Assembly (NCBI RefSeq): GCF_902806685.2
Contig: NC_048557.2
Coordinates: 5,576,666-5,640,665 of the forward strand
Length of the DNA: 64,000 nucleotides
Direction: 5' to 3'
DNA from: Maniola hyperantus
Lineage: Eukaryota; Arthropoda; Insecta; Lepidoptera; Nymphalidae
This document shows, in pieces, positions 11,170-24,200 of the stretch; the stretch's first letter is position 1; every line of letters starts with the position of its first letter. The notes beneath the pieces are model-generated. The model saw only the letters and a program-made list of their open reading frames with translations. It was not told the DNA's origin and did not search any database. A program made the translations under genes and the position numbers.

Positions 11170-11322
11170 GTAACATCGCCGGGTATCGCCGGGTGACTCG
11201 ACGGTATCGTCGCGAGACTCGACGGTATCGTCACGAGACTCGACGGTATCGTCACGAGACTCGACGGTATCATCACGAGACTCGACGGTATCGTTGCAAG
11301 ACTCAATGGTATTGCCGCGATA
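11170..11322. repeat. 21-bp minisatellite (gactcgacggtatcgtcacga)n
   Basis: About six to seven imperfect units (consensus actcgacggtatcgtcacga plus one base). Because 21 is a multiple of three, it is open in several frames and produces spurious low-complexity ORFs on both strands. Confidence 0.9.
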
Positions 11323-11619
11323 CGCGACGAGTCTGTGACTTTATACTCGTCCAGAGTCACTCGTATCGCCCATAGAGTATCGAATTTTGTCACACGGCGA
11401 CACTTTCTCATCCGTGGAAATGGTACCTAAGTGATCAAGTGCCATTATCTCGCTGTTTGAATACAATAATTAAAAATAAGCAATACAGAATGAAAAAGTT
11501 ATGTTTTTGTTTTTTTTTGTAATGTGAAAATTTTATTAAATCAAGAGATAGTTCGTTAAAATGTCACTCCTCCATTTTAAGACGTGTGATAGTTAGCTGG
11601 TCGTCACTGAGTAAGGCGC

Positions 11620-11888
11620 AAAGCACACCAACAGATTGGAGTCAAGGCGCGCCGACTTGCTCTTTAAGTGGTGGGAGGCTTCGGCCGTGGCTAGTTACCA
11701 CCCTAATGGCCTGCCGCCCAGTGATTTAGCGTTCCGATACGATACCGTGTAGAAACCAAAGGGGTATGGATTTAGTAAACACTGCCACACCCCTTCCAGA
11801 TCAGCCCGCTTCCATTTTAGACTGCATCATCACTTACCACCAGGTGAGATTCCAGTCAAGAGCTAGCTTGTATCTGAATAAAAAAAGG
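11620..11888 (+). mobile_element. Family D SINE-like repeat
   Basis: Matches 56125-56445 on the same strand and 31728-32065 on the other: gtgggaggcttcggccgtgg, gatttagcgttcc, gccgtgtagaaacc-like segments and a caccaggtgagatt end with A-rich tail. Confidence 0.75.
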
Positions 11889-12551
11889 GCCACCGATGGT
11901 GGTGGTTGCGCATTCGGTGATGAGTGACGACCATTATGCAATAATAGTGGGATAAAGGTGCCTGTCAACTGAAGAGGAGTAGAGCGGCTATATGCCTATC
12001 AGATTTTTTATTTTTGATAATCTGAGTGGTCTGCGTAACACATCTCCGCTCCACTTCACTTTAATGGACAGGCACCCTAAGATGATTTTTTTTTTTAATT
12101 TCTTTTTCAATTGGTAGATCTTATACATGATGTAGAATGTTACCAACAAGATTATATTTTATACTACGTTAGATTTAGTAGAAAATATTTTTCAAATGAT
12201 CTTATTTTTTATGTTGAGAGGTTTTGTTTATTTTTCTTTTATCATTATTTCATTATTTTTCAAAATCTTAAACTGCCAATTCATAAGTTGTTAATATTTG
12301 TACGTACTTTACTGCACTATTGTTTCTTTTATTGTAAATATTTATTAATAAAATATTAAAAGTTGAAGCTTTGTTTTTATTACGACTGGTCTAGAATTAG
12401 TAGAAATAATTTGTAAAAACGGCTGACTTATAAAGTACAGTTTTGCCATGAGTGTTATAATTATTTTTTATAACAATGAAATAAATTGATGGCACGCTGT
12501 TAGTTTCCCTTTATTCGAGGTAGGTAATACGGCATCAGTCAGAGTGTGTAG

Positions 12552-12815
12552 ACCTTAAGGTGGGCTTTCGAGTCGAGCGTCTGTCTGATGTCGCGACAGA
12601 GCTACAGATTAATGTACTGTAAAATGTACGGAACCTCATTCGGATACAGCTACATTAGATGTCGCGTCACTGTCGTTCCCTACATTTGTATTTTGTATAC
12701 TTAGGTACATAACATCTATCGCGGCGACTAGTATAATATTGTAGTTTTTGGTCTCTGCCGCTTTGTTGCGCCATCACTGACGCCACAGACGCTCGACTCG
12801 AAAGACCAGCTTAAG
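12552..12815. mobile_element. MITE-like element with about 30-bp inverted termini
   Basis: Left end cttaaggtgggctttcgagt and right-end reverse complement cttaagctggtctttcgagt continue in parallel through cgagcgtctgt. No coding sequence inside. Confidence 0.8.
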
Positions 12816-13175
12816 AAATAAAACGCTCTAATAAAATCAAATCCACATTTATATTTCTATAGTATCCTACAGCTTGATTACAATGTTACAACTAGTTAAA
12901 TACATTCGCAAAACGCGTCCTGGTTAATACAAAAATATCGTTAAAACCATCACAATCACATTGTTTGAGCATGTTAACTGGCTATAGTACAATTGGCTAG
13001 AAATGCTTAAAAATATTAGGGCCAACACACACGCGATACTTGTTTTATGTACACGAGCATCAGCGATCAGCAATTTTGTTACTGCACCGGTAAATCTCGT
13101 TTTGGCGACTAAACTGCTATTTATCGCAGCATCGAAATTGCGCATTTAGGCGACTGTTTCGATATTGCATTTCTA

Positions 13176-13330
13176 AAAGAATATTAGCCTTGTTAATTAT
13201 TATGACTTATATTCTCCTTGCCCCTCCAATTAAGCGTAAAGCTTGTGCTAGGAGTGGGTACGACAATAGTGCAACGGGTGGGGTTTGAACCGCCAACCTT
13301 TCGGAATTCAGTCCGCTCGCTATTGAGGCA
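13176..13330 (-). mobile_element. Family E SINE-like repeat
   Basis: tRNA-like ggtttgaaccg B-box-type segment with ttgtgctaggagtgggtacg and acaatagtgcaacgggtggg; copies at 23655-23822, 35024-35184 and 51859-52052. Confidence 0.75.
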
Positions 13331-13758
13331 TTATAGCGTTTTGGTTATTAGTTGCGCTTAAAGCGTGCCATGCCAGAGCCTCACTGAGATTCAATCGCAA
13401 CTTCCAGCTATTAATTGTAGGTAAATGTAATTCTAGCTATTTTGGAGAATTGCAAATCACGTTTCCGAAGAAAAGCGATAGAATTATCGATGCTGATGTG
13501 AAAGGTATCGTGTGTGCTATGACTTTAAAGCAATGATTTTTAATCTCAACAATTACCTATAAACGTTTTGATTTAAATATTAAGTAGATCAATGTAAAGC
13601 ATTTTTTTTTAGTTTTAAAGACACATGATTTGAATAAAGGCACATTACGATCGTCACTGGTCTGCAAAGTCCTAACTTAAATTCGAACTTAGTTCTTTTG
13701 CTTTTCAAAGAACTTTTGTTGTGCTTGAGCGAAGCTGCGTAGTTCAGTGACGACCATA

Positions 13759-13873
13759 AGGGTACGTTTCCACTGAACAGAAGCGGAGCGGAGACGTGTT
13801 CAATAAACCCATCTGGTTATTACTAGATGACGTAATAATTTTCTCTCCGTTTCAATGGAAACGTACCCGAAGC
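13759..13873. mobile_element. Small fold-back element
   Basis: Starts gggtacgtttccactga and ends with its near reverse complement tcaatggaaacgtaccc; about 115 bp. Confidence 0.75.
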
Positions 13874-14324
13874 TAACATATAACAATGGTTGTCCGTACT
13901 ACATTTTATAAACAATAGGCTTTGTTAGACGTTATTAACATCGGTTTCGTAGATAGCAGGATGGAACATGTGACAGTGTGGTAAATACAAGGTCCCACAC
14001 CTAGTAGATATCTACTTACTTATAATAATAATGAAGGTTTGTCAATTGTTTAAGGTGTTCTTTTTTAACGAAGGGAATAATAAAAGAATCAAGAAGGCTC
14101 GGAAATAATTACGCCTATCTTATTTTTAACTGACTATAAATTAGTTATTAATATAAGTAGGTAACAGATTTATAAAACTGTGTTAATTTTTATATCACTA
14201 AAATGGACTTAATAACTAGACACCTTTCTATACAATGTCAACGACATAATTTATCTAATTATACGATAGTATTTTTGTTTATAAAATGATAACCATAATC
14301 AAAAAAACAGAACACAAAATTATG

Positions 14325-14455
14325 TTAATAATCATGATCACCCCATCGCTGCTGGCTGCTGGCCAGGTGCGGGTTGGCAGATTTAAAACAACTATGGATA
14401 ACTCTCACGCATATGCAGGTTTTCTCACAGTGTTTTCCTTCAGCGTTAAAGTTAT
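14325..14455 (-). mobile_element. Degenerate family A SINE fragment
   Basis: Carries the tail and body part (atcatgatcaccccatcg, atgcaggttttctcac) of family A. Confidence 0.6.
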
Positions 14456-15051
14456 AAAATGTTAATAATAGGTAACTATGTACAATAAGACACACAGACT
14501 AAAAATAACTAAGGTAGGTAGCTAGATTGTCTTTTACTAAAGGAATGTAAGGAATATTTTACGAGGAATGTAGGTAGGTACTATGTAGGTATTTTTTCTA
14601 AGGAATGTTAGGAGAAAAAAGTGATCAAGTGGGTAGTGGTGGGCTGGTGGGATCGTACCTACTTAATGAAATAAATTTAAAATCTAAAAATAAGTAATTA
14701 GGCTGGATAAAATTTCTAACGATTGTAAAAGACTATAAAAATGACTAGAACGTATTTTTTTCTTTGGGCATAAGAATTAAGTAATTTCGATTATGAAAAC
14801 TTGACTTCTTAAGCTAAATAAGAGTAGAATTTTTCAAAATTCCCAAAAATGCGACAATGCGGCATGCTGCAGCTGCATTTTACGCAGAAGCAACATCGTG
14901 CTGTAGAATTTGAATAAGTTTACGATTTACGAAGGATTTACGATACAGCAGTCTTCCTCATGATGCAAGGGGATATCATGCCGCACGATATTTGCTGCAC
15001 TGTGCGATCATGTGCGTAACGACTTTTATGGTCTAGTAGGTAGTAATATAT

Positions 15052-15262
15052 GATGCCCACGACTTAGCCTACGTGGATTTAGGTTTTTCCCATGGGAACT
15101 CTTTGATTTTCCGGGATAAAAAGTAACCTATGTCCTTTCCTGGGATCCAAGCTATCTCTGTACCAAATTTCGTCAAAATATGTTGAACGGATGGGCCGTG
15201 AAAAGCCAGCAGACAGACAGACACACTTTTGCATTTATAATATTAGTATTAGGTATGGATAT
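15052..15262 (-). mobile_element. Family B repeat just downstream of the ABCB stop codon
   Basis: Full-length reverse-orientation copy ending aatattagtattaggtatgg; it ends about 35 bp from the ABCB stop, so it may lie within the 3' UTR. Confidence 0.75.
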
Positions 15263-15295
15263 TAGGATAGCAGCTGTCCTAATTTAAATAAAGCT

Positions 15296-18200
15296 TTATG
15301 AGTTCTGTTCTTCTGCTAAATTCTCTTCGCTCTCCTCTACAAAGCCGCACTGCAGTTCGTAGAGTTTTGCGTAGATCTTCTTCAAGGCGATCAGTTCACT
15401 GTGGGTTCCCATTTCAGCGACCACTCCCTGGTCGATGACACATATGACGTCAGCGTTCTGGATGGTGGCTAGACGATGCGCGATTATAAGGCATGTTCTG
15501 CCTTCGCTCGCTCTGTCTAACGCTTCTTGGACCACCTAAAATTAAAATATTTACGATAGTTATAAGTTTTTTTAAGGCAAAATGCATCCTAAAAGCGGTG
15601 TTGGGACACATTTCGGATGTTCAAAGAATCAAGTTTTGCTCTCGAAAACTACGTTTATTTTTTAATATTATAAAGATTAAAGATATTATTTAGTGAATTA
15701 CGAGAGCCAAAACACGATTGGCACAATTTGGCTCGATACCTACTTACAAAAGAATCGCGAAGTTTCCCTAAAATATGCATTTTTTACACGACCATTAGGA
15801 GAAAAACCAGTTTTATTCGATTGATATAAAACCAATTTCAATAAAATTTCGTATTTACATTCAACGTTTAATACACTAAGGCATTATGGTATTATTTTAT
15901 GGTAACAGAGCATATACGTTGTAAATATAAATATTTATGAAAAGCGTGCAACAAATTTGCGCTCAGGCGGCCCAGACTACCGCCCCCGGTCGCCCGCAAC
16001 GCTTAGAGAGCACCCGTGTACAACTTCAATCCCATTTCGCCTTAAGTTAAATATGTACCTAGCTTTTCAACTTACCCTTTCACTATGTGTGTCAAGCGCG
16101 GAGGTCGCTTCATCCAGCAGCAATACGCGGGGGTTGCGGACGAGCGCGCGAGCGATGGCTATCCGCTGTTTTTGTCCGCCCGACAGTTGCGATGCGCGCG
16201 CACCGATGCGTGTGTTGTAGCCCTTATTTTTTGAAACGAAGGTAATTTTTTTAATATTAACTAACAATTAAATAAACCTTTCTTAGGCACATTACTTAAA
16301 TTTCGAGCGCAAAAAAAAATTCGGTCGGTGGTAAATCTTTTAATTAGGTATCTCGGTCGAGATAGCAATCGAGGTTGAGACGGCGGGACGCCTCGCACAC
16401 CCGCACGTCACCCGTTCTCGCCCGCACTGGGTAAGCGCGGGGGCTGTGCGGGTGTGTGCCGTTCCCACACCTTTGAGAACAATATGGAGAACTCTCAGGC
16501 ATGCAGGTTCCCTTACGATGTTTTCCTTGACCGTTAAAGCTAGTGATATTTAATTAGGTACTTAAAACGCACATATCTCTGAAAAGTTAGAGGTGCGTGC
16601 CCGGGATCGAACCTCCGACCTCCGATTAGAAAGCGGATGTTCTAACCACTAGGCTATCACAGCTTTTACAGCTTCACACGCTGTATTTAGTTAAGTAAGT
16701 CTTATAACTAACTCACATCAGGCAAAGCAGCGATGAACGTATGCACATTAGCAGATTTCGCAGCATTGACGATCTCCTCTATCGGCACGTCTCGAGTGTT
16801 GTCTCCATACGCGATGTTCTCAGCGATGGTGCGGTCGAACAGCACCGGTTCTTGAGACACGATGCCCAAGTTGCGACGGAGAGTAGACAGCCGCATGTCC
16901 CACACTATGCTGTGGTCATCTAGATACTGTTGACGAAAATGTGACTCTACAAAGCTGATATTGACATATTATATTTCGAAGCTGAAGTGGCAATGGGCAG
17001 GGCACATAGTTCGTAAAACCGATAGACATTGGGGTCCCAAGGTGCTGAAATGGCGACCTCGCACCGGAAGACGCAGTGTTGGAAGCCCCCCCCCCCCCAC
17101 TAGGTGGACAGATGACATCAGTCAACCAATTTGTATAAAGCGATGTATCCATACACTCAACGATAATTTAATGAAACAGCGCTGGATTTTGAGATACGAT
17201 TGTCAGTTTGCGATGAATGATCAATGGATGCATGTCGAAGAAAATTGAGTCATTATTTTTGATCTGATTTATAGTTTGGGAGTGCCGTGCGATGTCGTTT
17301 GTGATAATGGTAGCATTATACGGATAAGTGACTAAACTTTGCAGCCACATTTTCTACTAGATATAGAAATTGTGAAGAAAAGTACTGATGCTTCCTATCA
17401 CTTACATTTCGTAAGCACAAGTTATATAATCCGCAAGACAATCTATAACATATGAGCTTTGCCCTACTTTTCTGATACATACCACATTCCCCTCATCAGG
17501 GTCGTACAGTCTCTGCAGTAGTTGTATGAGTGTAGACTTCCCGCACCCGCTCGGGCCTACCAAAGCTACACGTTTGCCGCTGGGGATTGCGAGGGAAAGT
17601 CCACGTAAAACTTGAACTTCCCGTCGCGTTGGATAACGGAACTTGATGTTTTTATATTGGATTTTGCCATCTGCAACCTGGAGAAAAGAAAAACTCACAA
17701 ACATGGACAATTATTGTAGTTTTATACCTAGAGAAATGTAAATATATTTTATTAGTTTTGACGTCCATTAATAATTTTTGCTTTCAAGTAATGAAAATCT
17801 CTCAGACTTTCTCCGGGACCAGAGGGTTTAGCCATAGTCTACGCTGGCCAAGTGCGGATTAGCAGACCTTTGAGAACATTATGAAGAACTTTCAAGCATG
17901 TAGGTTTTCCTTTACCGTTAAAGCAAGTGGTTTAATTGCTTTAAACGCACCGAAAACTTAGAGATGCATACCCGGGATCGTATCCCGGAACCTCAACTAG
18001 GAGGTCGAAGTCTTAACCACTGGGTAGATATTACCGGATTTCATAGATAGCCGACGCTAAAAGGATCGTGCGAGCTTTGACTACAGCCAACTTACATAAT
18101 TGTCAGATACGGATGGAGCGTGCGTGCTGTCGATGAGCGGTTTTCTCGCCAGAAGAGTCATGATGCGACCCGCAGCTAACACGGCCGCGCCAAAGTTGGG

Positions 18201-21200
18201 CGCAAACGCTAAAGCCTGACCCATCATCCAAGCGCCGAATATAAGCGCTTCGGAGACCCTGGAATTTGTGTATGAAAAGATCTAAACGGACTTCTTCTTC
18301 GGACGGAAGATTTCTAAAAACTCTCACGTAGGTAAAGACCTTTAACACTTTAAGAAATTACAGTGTATCAGAATTTCTTATGTTTCTTGCATGGTTTTCA
18401 TATTGATGAAGATTCCGGGGCTCAGTTAGCAACAGTATGACGATCGCAGTCACTTCTGATTGGCCTACACTCTCTTATTATTGGCTAAAATGAATTGTTG
18501 CAGAAAATTCCATTCAAGCCAATCACAACAATTGACATGTTAGCAATGATCAATGTAGATTTTACGTTATCGACGTGCTGGTTCCTCTGCGAAATTCTAT
18601 ATGGTAGAAGCTATATCATTGGGTATGTCTAAGATAAAAATATATAAGACAAAGCAGAAGTAAATGGCTGCAATAAATTGGTAACAGCTGAGGAGGAAGA
18701 AGTCAGTTGCATCAGAAGGTTTTGAAATCATTAGAAAACAGCTAAGGTAGAAACAACTTACTTGATAACATCCTTGTACGGCACCTCCCGGTTCGCCACG
18801 AGTATCCCACCATACCACAGTGATAGCGCATAGCCGGCCACGGGAGCAGTTTGTCCGAAGGCAAATACGCAACCGCGCCAACGAAGACTCTTCTGCGCTG
18901 CTACCCGTGCATTGGCCCCCGCGGCGTCATACCGAGCGAGTATGCTCTTTTCACCGCCTGCGTAATAATGCAGAAAATTTATTAGGTCGAGATGGCAATC
19001 GAGGAAGGAACGCCTCGCACACCCGCACAGCCCCCGCGCTAACCTAGTGCAACCGTATATGAGGCGTGTGGGTGTACGGAGCATCCCCTCACCTCATACC
19101 CCGATTGCTATGTCAACCTGTCACGGACTGTAAGTCCTAGGATTTTTCCTTAGCAGGGCGTTGTAGATATGTGACGCAATTCCCCGTAGTATCACTCCAG
19201 AGTCCAAGCAAACCACCTGAGTTAACGAAGATAGCTTACATTAATACTTCATTCATTTTGCTCTCTTAATTGTTGTAGAGCTCATCTAGTGACTAATGCT
19301 GTGTTAAAAAGAAGAATGAAAGAAATACAGTCCTAATATTAGTGATGGCCTCAGTTGCAATGGTGGTCGCCCTGCTGGCCGCCTCAGCCTTCAGCCAGCA
19401 CACGGCCCTCCTGCACCACGGCGATGAACACCGTCGGACAACCACAAGCGTCAACAGCAACTTTAGTGACTCTAGCGACACCAGGCGCAGAATTTCAGTG
19501 ACCTAAATTCTGGGTTACTCACAAAATCCACACACAGTCCTAATATTAGTGATGGCCTCAGTTGCAATGGTGGTCGCCCTGTTGGCCGCCTCGCGTATCG
19601 TCACGATGCCCTCAGCCAGCACACGGCCCTCCAGCACCACGGCGATGATCACTATCGGCACCGACACCAGCGACACCAGTGTCATTTTCCACGTGAAGTA
19701 CATAGACACCAGAATGCCGATGGTTATTGTTGCTGCTGCTTGCATTAGTGCACCTATTCTTGTACCGGTTGCCTATAAAAAAAACTGCCTTAGTTTTTCA
19801 CATGGTTTTGTTGGAGGGGCTTTCGGTTTTGGGCGGTGGAGAGGGACTATAAGTTAACCTGGGATTTGCCTTTAAAATCATAGAGCCGACAATGTCAGAT
19901 TGTCGGCATTAGATTACATTTCACAATCATGCGTTTGTCATATCACGATTAAAAATATAGCCATGATTATTATGCTAAAATTTACCTAATCATAAACTTG
20001 GAGTCTAAAATAAGTATTTGTAGTAATATTTTGAACAGAATCGTTATGCTGCGACCAATACAACGTCAATGTTACCCAACTCAAAAGGTTATGATTTAAT
20101 AGTATCTTATTGTTATGTAAATCATCAATTATATTATGTCATTAATTAATGTAGTAAAACAATAATAGGTAAACCGTCAATACATGTTGCAAATAATATT
20201 ATTTAAGTAAATTAATAATAATGTCAACAATCTCAATGTTGGTACAATGGTACCTACTTATTATTTATGTTGGTACAATGGTACCTACCATTGTACCAAC
20301 ATAAATAATTATTAAAAATGTCATGTGATGGTCGACGTCCGCCTGTTTTGCGAGGGAAAGATATAAAAGTAGCTACCTCGACAGAGGAGCCACAGTCTCC
20401 AAGTGAAATTGATTCGATGTTAGTTCAATCCTTGTGTTGACAACAGTGACGGTTTAATTATTATAATTGAATGGTGAGGTTCTCCAGCCCAGAGCAAACG
20501 AGGCCGGCGGTTTATCTAAAGCTAAGTATTATTATGTTTTATCGTAATTATTGTAATGTAATCACTTGCCTATTCTATTTAACTTGTTATAACCATGTAC
20601 CAAATATGTTTTAGATATTATGTAATGTTGTAATGCTTTTAAAAGATGTGTGTTGTTATAGTTTGTTTGCCCTTTCTTCTACACAACAAAACACCTTTGG
20701 AAACGGGTGGTAGATTCATTTGAATATAAATAGACCTATGCTGAGAAATACAACAAAATACAGATAGGTCTATAAAGATTAAAGTATTAAAGATCTTTCA
20801 ATAAATGATTAATTATTATTCGACTTGGTTGGTTTTACTTCTGTATTTATAACCTACCCTCTTTTGCTATTTATTTTATACATTGAGATAAAAGTAAACA
20901 CTAGGTTATTAGCTACTAATTATTATAGAAGCCAGTTAGATGATTAGGATTCTAACTTTAAAATAACACAGCAGATGTTTTGCTTGAATTTTAATTACTT
21001 AGCCTTACCTGACAATATTTACAACTACCTACATTTCAAATAATTGATAGATGATAACTTTTATTAGTCGTCATTAGATTCTATTAATCATCATTATTAA
21101 AGCCCACTGTTTTAACGTTTTTATTTAAATCTCACACGTTCTTAAAGACGCTGGTAAATTCATTTTATTTCATTTCATTTCACGATCTTGCGCCGCCTGG

Positions 21201-24200
21201 ATCCAGCGGCTCCCTGCGATTCGTCTGATGTCGTCCGTTCACCTAGTGGGGGGTCTTCCAACGCTGCGTCTTCCGGTGCGAGGTCGCCGTTCCAGCACCT
21301 TGGGACCCCAACGTCTGTCGGTTGTACGAACTATGTGCCCTGCCCATTGCCACTTCAGCTTCGCAACCCGTTGAGCTATGTCGGTTACTCTAGTTCTCCT
21401 ACGGATCTCCTCATTTCTGATTTGATCACGTAGAGAAACTCCAAGCATAGCTCTCTCCATCACCCGCTGAGTGACTCTGAGCTTTCTTATGAGGCCCATA
21501 GTTAGCGACCATGTCTCGGATCCATATGTCATCACTGGCAACACGCACTGTTCGAAGACTTTGATCTTCAAGCATTGAGGAATTTTGGACAAGAAGATAT
21601 CTCGAAGCTTTTGGACAGTAAAAGATGTTAATGCAATTTTTTCCGTGGATTCTGGGTGGAATCTGCTTACACCCCGTTCCCACTTGTCGTTTGTCGGGCT
21701 CGGATTTTAATCGGAGCTTCCATTGCCAGTAAGTACATTTTGACACAAAATCGGTTTCCGGGTGAATAGCATCATATACAATGTTCTGCCACTTATTCTT
21801 CTTCGTCGTAGCACTCTTGGCAGAGTGGTCGTGGTCATCACAAAGTGGCGTTTTTGGGGGAAGATGTTATACGCCTCAGGAGCATTCGCCACTTCTCCCT
21901 GCTGGCCGATAGTCTGAACTGTCTGATACATTCGTGTGCGGGACCGTTCTGCCACTGGAACATCCGATTAAAATCTGGGCCCGACAAACGACAAGTGGGA
22001 ACGGAGGGGGTTAGTGTTTCTGACCCGTCTGTTCGAGTATGTTTGTCTTAGTAATACACTTTTAAAAAAAACACTCACCCCTTGCACAGCGGCCGCATCT
22101 GCAGCAAGGCGGGAGCAAAGAGCACCAACGCCGTTTAGGGGGTGGTCGAACCATCCCATTTCCTGCGTCAACATTGTTCGAAAAGCTGCTACCCTGTGCA
22201 AAAAATAAGGCTTTAACTACTAACTATAACTAGGTATAGCGCATAACTGAGTAGGCTCCTGCGGTATTAGAGCATTGCAGGAGGGTGAGAGTTGCCACAA
22301 GTTGACCAATCGCTTATCTCTCGTATCAGGTCATCACACCCCTCCCGCACCACGTTATCACACCCCTCCCGCACCGCTCCACTACCGCAGGAACCTACTC
22401 AGTTATACCTTATGCCTGTAGCTATCAGTTTTTAATCAGATTCATCTGTACGGAAATGAGGTATAGATTTTATGATTTGTAGATTTTGGTGTCGGGTATC
22501 ATCTGAAAATCATTATGATGAAGATGAATTGGATTAAATTAAAATAATTGGTCCAGGAATAATATTTTTAGAAAAATATATAATGAAAGGAGACAATGCT
22601 GATAAAAATAATATGAAAATAATACCTGAGCCTCGCTGTAAGCCTGACGCCGGTCAAGTTGAATATATAGATTTGGAAGAATATACCGATGCCAGTATAT
22701 ACGCCAACCAATAGGAAGAGCGCTGCGATTACGTTGGTACCACCACGTACGTAATCCTCGTCTTTACTCTCCAATAGCTGAAATACAAAGAATTCATAAA
22801 AGTTTATTAAGTGGTAGGTATAGTACGCGACAGGTCGAGATGGCAATCGGGCCATACGGCGGGGGGACGCCCTGCACACCCACACGTTCCCCGCGCTTGC
22901 CCGCACTGGATTGGCTCGGGGGCTGTGCGGGTGTGCGGGGCGTTCCCACCCGGATTGCCATCTCCACCTGTCGCGAACTATTAGTATATCGGTCTTGTCT
23001 TCTATTAACAATCATCATCATCATCATCATCATTTCATGCAGTAGATTTGAGGTCTACACAACCGTTCGATGACCTAGCAAGAGCTACTTAAAAAAAATC
23101 GGTCAAGTGCGAGTCGCACGCCCTCCCCTCCATTTCGTATGGAAGCCCCCCTGAAGCTTCATTTACAAACAAAAAGAGAACGAACTGCGAAGAATTTAAC
23201 TTACACCATAAGTCTCGCCAAAAAGGATGGCGAAACACGGAAAGGAAGATCCGACGGCAATCGCTGCAACAATCCCAATGGCCGTTAGATATTTTTCTGG
23301 TTCACACAGCTTCATAATCTCCCAAGTTGTAGGCTCGTATTCTTTTGGCTCCTTCTGCTCTACATCTACTTCATCTTCGGAGACTGAATCCTCGTCAATA
23401 TCGACACTTGTCATTGAATCAAGCGATACCAGTTTCTCTAACTTTGGTCGTCGCATCTTAGCATCTGTAGTTGAATTAGTATTAGCTGTGGATATTTAAT
23501 AGTTAACTAATTAGTTCTATGTAGAAAATGCCTACCTGAAAAAAAATTGCATCAATATTGCATGCAGATGGATCGTGATAAATAGCAAGTAGTACCATAT
23601 TGACTCTCGACACTTTAGGGCTTTTTTTGTTTTTATGAAAAAATTTTTTTTTTGTAAAAAGAATATTAGCCATGTTAAATGACTAATATTCGCCTTTCCT
23701 CTCCAACTAAGCGTCAGGCTTGTGCTAGGAGTAGGTACGACAATAGTGCAACGGGCGGGGTTTGAACCGTCGACCTTTCGGTTTTCAGTCCTCTCCTTTA
23801 CCGGTTGAGCTATTGAGGCTCTAATATTGAACGAATTTATTATATTTATTATTATACATAACTAGCTTATTCTCGCGACTTCGTCCGCGTGGACTACACA
23901 CATTTCAAACTCCTATTTCACCTTACGGGGGTTGAATTTTAAAAAATCCTTTCTTAGCGAATGCCTACGTCATAATAGCTATCTGCATGCCAAATTACAG
24001 CCCGATCCGTCCAGTAGTTTAAGCTGTGCGTTGATAGATCAGTCAGTGAGTCAGTTAATCAGTCATCTTTTCCTTGTATATATTTAGATAACGAGTAATT
24101 ATCGTAAGTGCCACGATACAAACATCTTCTTATTGTGACCATATATGATTAATTGATTAGGTATTGTAGCAGAGACTCTAGAAGAGTCATACATCCTGTT

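Larger units (their letters stand above)
10092..15295. other. Intergenic region between Pdha and the ABCB transporter
   Basis: The Pdha 3' UTR presumably occupies its left part; an AATAAA near 12345 is one candidate end, not proven. The remainder contains a 21-bp minisatellite (11170-11322), SINE copies and two small fold-back elements. No exons were recognised. Confidence 0.6.
15296..17677 (-). other. ABCB1: ABCB transporter: exons of nucleotide-binding domain 2 and C-terminus
   Basis: Exon 17677-17483 carries the A-loop IKFRYPTRREVQVLRGLS and Walker A GPSGCGKST. Exon 16926-16717 carries the Q-loop IVSQEPVLFDRTIAENIAYG. Exon 16222-16076 carries LSGGQKQRIAIARAL and Walker B VLLLDEATSALD. Exon 15535-15296 carries the H-loop IIAHRLATIQNADV and an acidic tail ending EEQNS before TAA at 15296-15298. 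Both ATP sites therefore look catalytically competent. Confidence 0.95.
18096..22777 (-). other. ABCB1: ABCB transporter: exons of transmembrane domain 2
   Basis: Exons at 22777-22626, 22193-22079, 19772-19523, 18957-18762 and 18258-18096. They encode LLVGVYTGIGIFFQIYIFN, the coupling segment FRTMLTQEMGWFDHPLNGVG, helices in ILVSMYFTWKMTLVSLVSVP, ATTIATEAITNIRTVCGFC, GYALSLWYGGILV and the loop into the second ATPase (VLAAGRIMTLLARKPLIDS). All five exons join in phase. The intron after 19772-19523 contains a partial copy of that exon, and the large intron before it holds a 337-bp fold-back element. Confidence 0.92.

Noticed and set aside
11064..11411. 115-residue low-complexity protein on the minus strand
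   Set aside because: Created by the 21-bp minisatellite, which is open in several frames; no codon bias, domain or splice context.
15957..16220. Plus-strand frame antisense to ABCB exon 22
   Set aside because: Shadow of the ATPase-domain exon; no independent homology.
21239..21592. 117-residue minus-strand open frame as a host gene
   Set aside because: Its sequence is the common C-terminal end of RTE-like LINE reverse transcriptases and recurs in fragments at 16960, 36192 and 37348.
22568..23011. 147-residue minus-strand protein beginning with Trp/Arg-rich sequence
   Set aside because: Read-through of ABCB exon 15 into its intron and a family F fold-back element; only the 22777-22626 part is coding.
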